6,298 bases of DNA from Methanobacteriota archaeon (GTDB lineage Archaea > Thermoplasmatota > Thermoplasmata > RBG-16-68-12), in NCBI GenBank assembly GCA_005878995.1, contig VBME01000142.1:1-6298 (forward strand), read 5' to 3'. Positions 5,864-6,298 of the stretch are shown here, piece by piece. Made by a program: the position numbers and the translations under genes. How positions within the stretch are numbered: position 1 is the first letter of the stretch; every line of letters starts with the position of its first letter. The notes under the pieces are model-generated. The model ran no database searches. It saw only the letters and a list, made by a program, of their open reading frames with translations, and had not been told where the DNA came from.

Positions 5864-5871
5864 TTAAATAG
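5864..5871 (+). promoter_or_regulatory. TATA-like box for rpl10e
   Basis: TTAAATAG, followed by CGCC, centred about 35 bases before ATG 5902. This implies a leader of roughly 7 bases. It is nearly identical to the nmd3 box (TTAAGTAGCGC). It separates rpl10e transcriptionally from the small membrane-protein gene upstream. Confidence 0.6.
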
Positions 5872-5901
5872 CGCCCGCCCTTTCGAGCGCCTCCCGAGAC
5901 G

Positions 5902-6298
5902 ATGACGCGTAAGCCCGGCAGCATGTATCGCGAAATCCGCGGCCAAGCGTATGCCCGCAAGGAGTACATGGGCGGCGTCCCGGGAATCCGGATTAGCCAG
6001 TTCGACATCGGTGACCTGCGGACGGCGTTCCCCGTCAAAATCCACCTCGTCGCGCGGGAGCAATGCCAGATCCGACACATCGCGCTCGAGTCGGCGCGGA
6101 TCTCCGCGAATCGCTACATCGCGAAAAAGGCGGGCAACGCGTACCACCTGAAGCTCCGACTGTATCCGCACAACGTGCTCCGCGAGAACAAGATTGCGAC
6201 GGGGGCGGGCGCGGACCGGATTTCGGAAGGCATGCGCGCCGCGTTTGGGGCGCCGGTGGGCACGGCCGCGCGAGTGAAACCCGGCACGAAGGTGTTCA
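5902..6298 (+). CDS. rpl10e: Large-subunit ribosomal protein L10e (uL16), N-terminal 132 residues
   Basis: This is the archaeal/eukaryotic L10e, the homologue of bacterial L16, a 50S protein near the A/P tRNA sites and the peptidyl transferase centre. The frame runs open to the window edge, and 132 residues are visible of the roughly 170 usual for the family. Recognisable stretches are [14 protein letters not shown] (1-14), [12 protein letters not shown] (17-28), [18 protein letters not shown] (55-72), [16 protein letters not shown] (82-97), and the conserved [16 protein letters not shown] (101-116) with PVGTAARV (118-125), which borders the functional loop. The start is fixed by the family N-terminus and by the promoter. 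No Shine-Dalgarno sequence is evident, in keeping with a very short leader. No defect is seen in the visible part. The gene is truncated only by the window edge. Confidence 0.95.
   Translation, partial: MTRKPGSMYREIRGQAYARKEYMGGVPGIRISQFDIGDLRTAFPVKIHLVAREQCQIRHIALESARISANRYIAKKAGNAYHLKLRLYPHNVLRENKIATGAGADRISEGMRAAFGAPVGTAARVKPGTKVF

Noticed and set aside
1..6298. tRNA, rRNA, CRISPR array, insertion sequence or toxin-antitoxin/defence genes
   Set aside because: I looked for these on both strands and saw no cloverleaf, direct-repeat array, transposase motifs, terminal inverted repeats or defence-type domains.

Overview
The window is archaeal chromosome from a high-GC euryarchaeon. The evidence is the set of recognisable proteins: the ribosome-biogenesis factor NMD3, the short RecA-family protein RadB (a euryarchaeal hallmark), isopentenyl phosphate kinase, a type II IPP isomerase, an archaeal-type prenyl diphosphate synthase and ribosomal protein L10e (uL16). 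TATA-like boxes lie about 28-35 bases before most starts, which points to leaderless or nearly leaderless mRNAs. A Thermoplasmatota-like lineage is my best guess, but that is inference and I cannot confirm it without a phylogeny.

Layout from left to right. Bases 1-126 hold the tail of an unrecognised + strand gene. It converges on, and overlaps by 41 bases, a - strand gene for an unrecognised multi-pass membrane protein (86-679). A 110-base divergent promoter region follows, with one box for the membrane protein and one for nmd3. Then come nmd3 (790-1812) and radB (1839-2507) on +. radB appears to have its own promoter lying over the nmd3 stop codon.

radB meets a - strand isoprenoid operon head-on, and the two stop codons share a single CTAG. 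The operon is transcribed from about 5485 down to 2504: isopentenyl phosphate kinase, then type II IPP isomerase (fni), then a trans-prenyl diphosphate synthase. The junctions are 1 and 4 bases, with Shine-Dalgarno-like sequences inside the operon. Together these convert isopentenyl phosphate to IPP, isomerise it to DMAPP, and condense the two into the prenyl diphosphate (probably GGPP) used for archaeal ether lipids. This is the downstream part of the archaeal variant of the mevalonate pathway.

A second divergent promoter region (5470-5568) separates this operon from a gene for an 81-residue protein with two membrane segments. That gene is followed by the start of rpl10e (5902 to the window edge).

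I see no mobile element, CRISPR array, RNA gene or defence system. No gene-free stretch exceeds about 110 bases. The window is mostly core informational and lipid-precursor genes. The points worth a second look are the missing conventional start of the kinase, the promoter architecture, and the two unrecognised membrane proteins.
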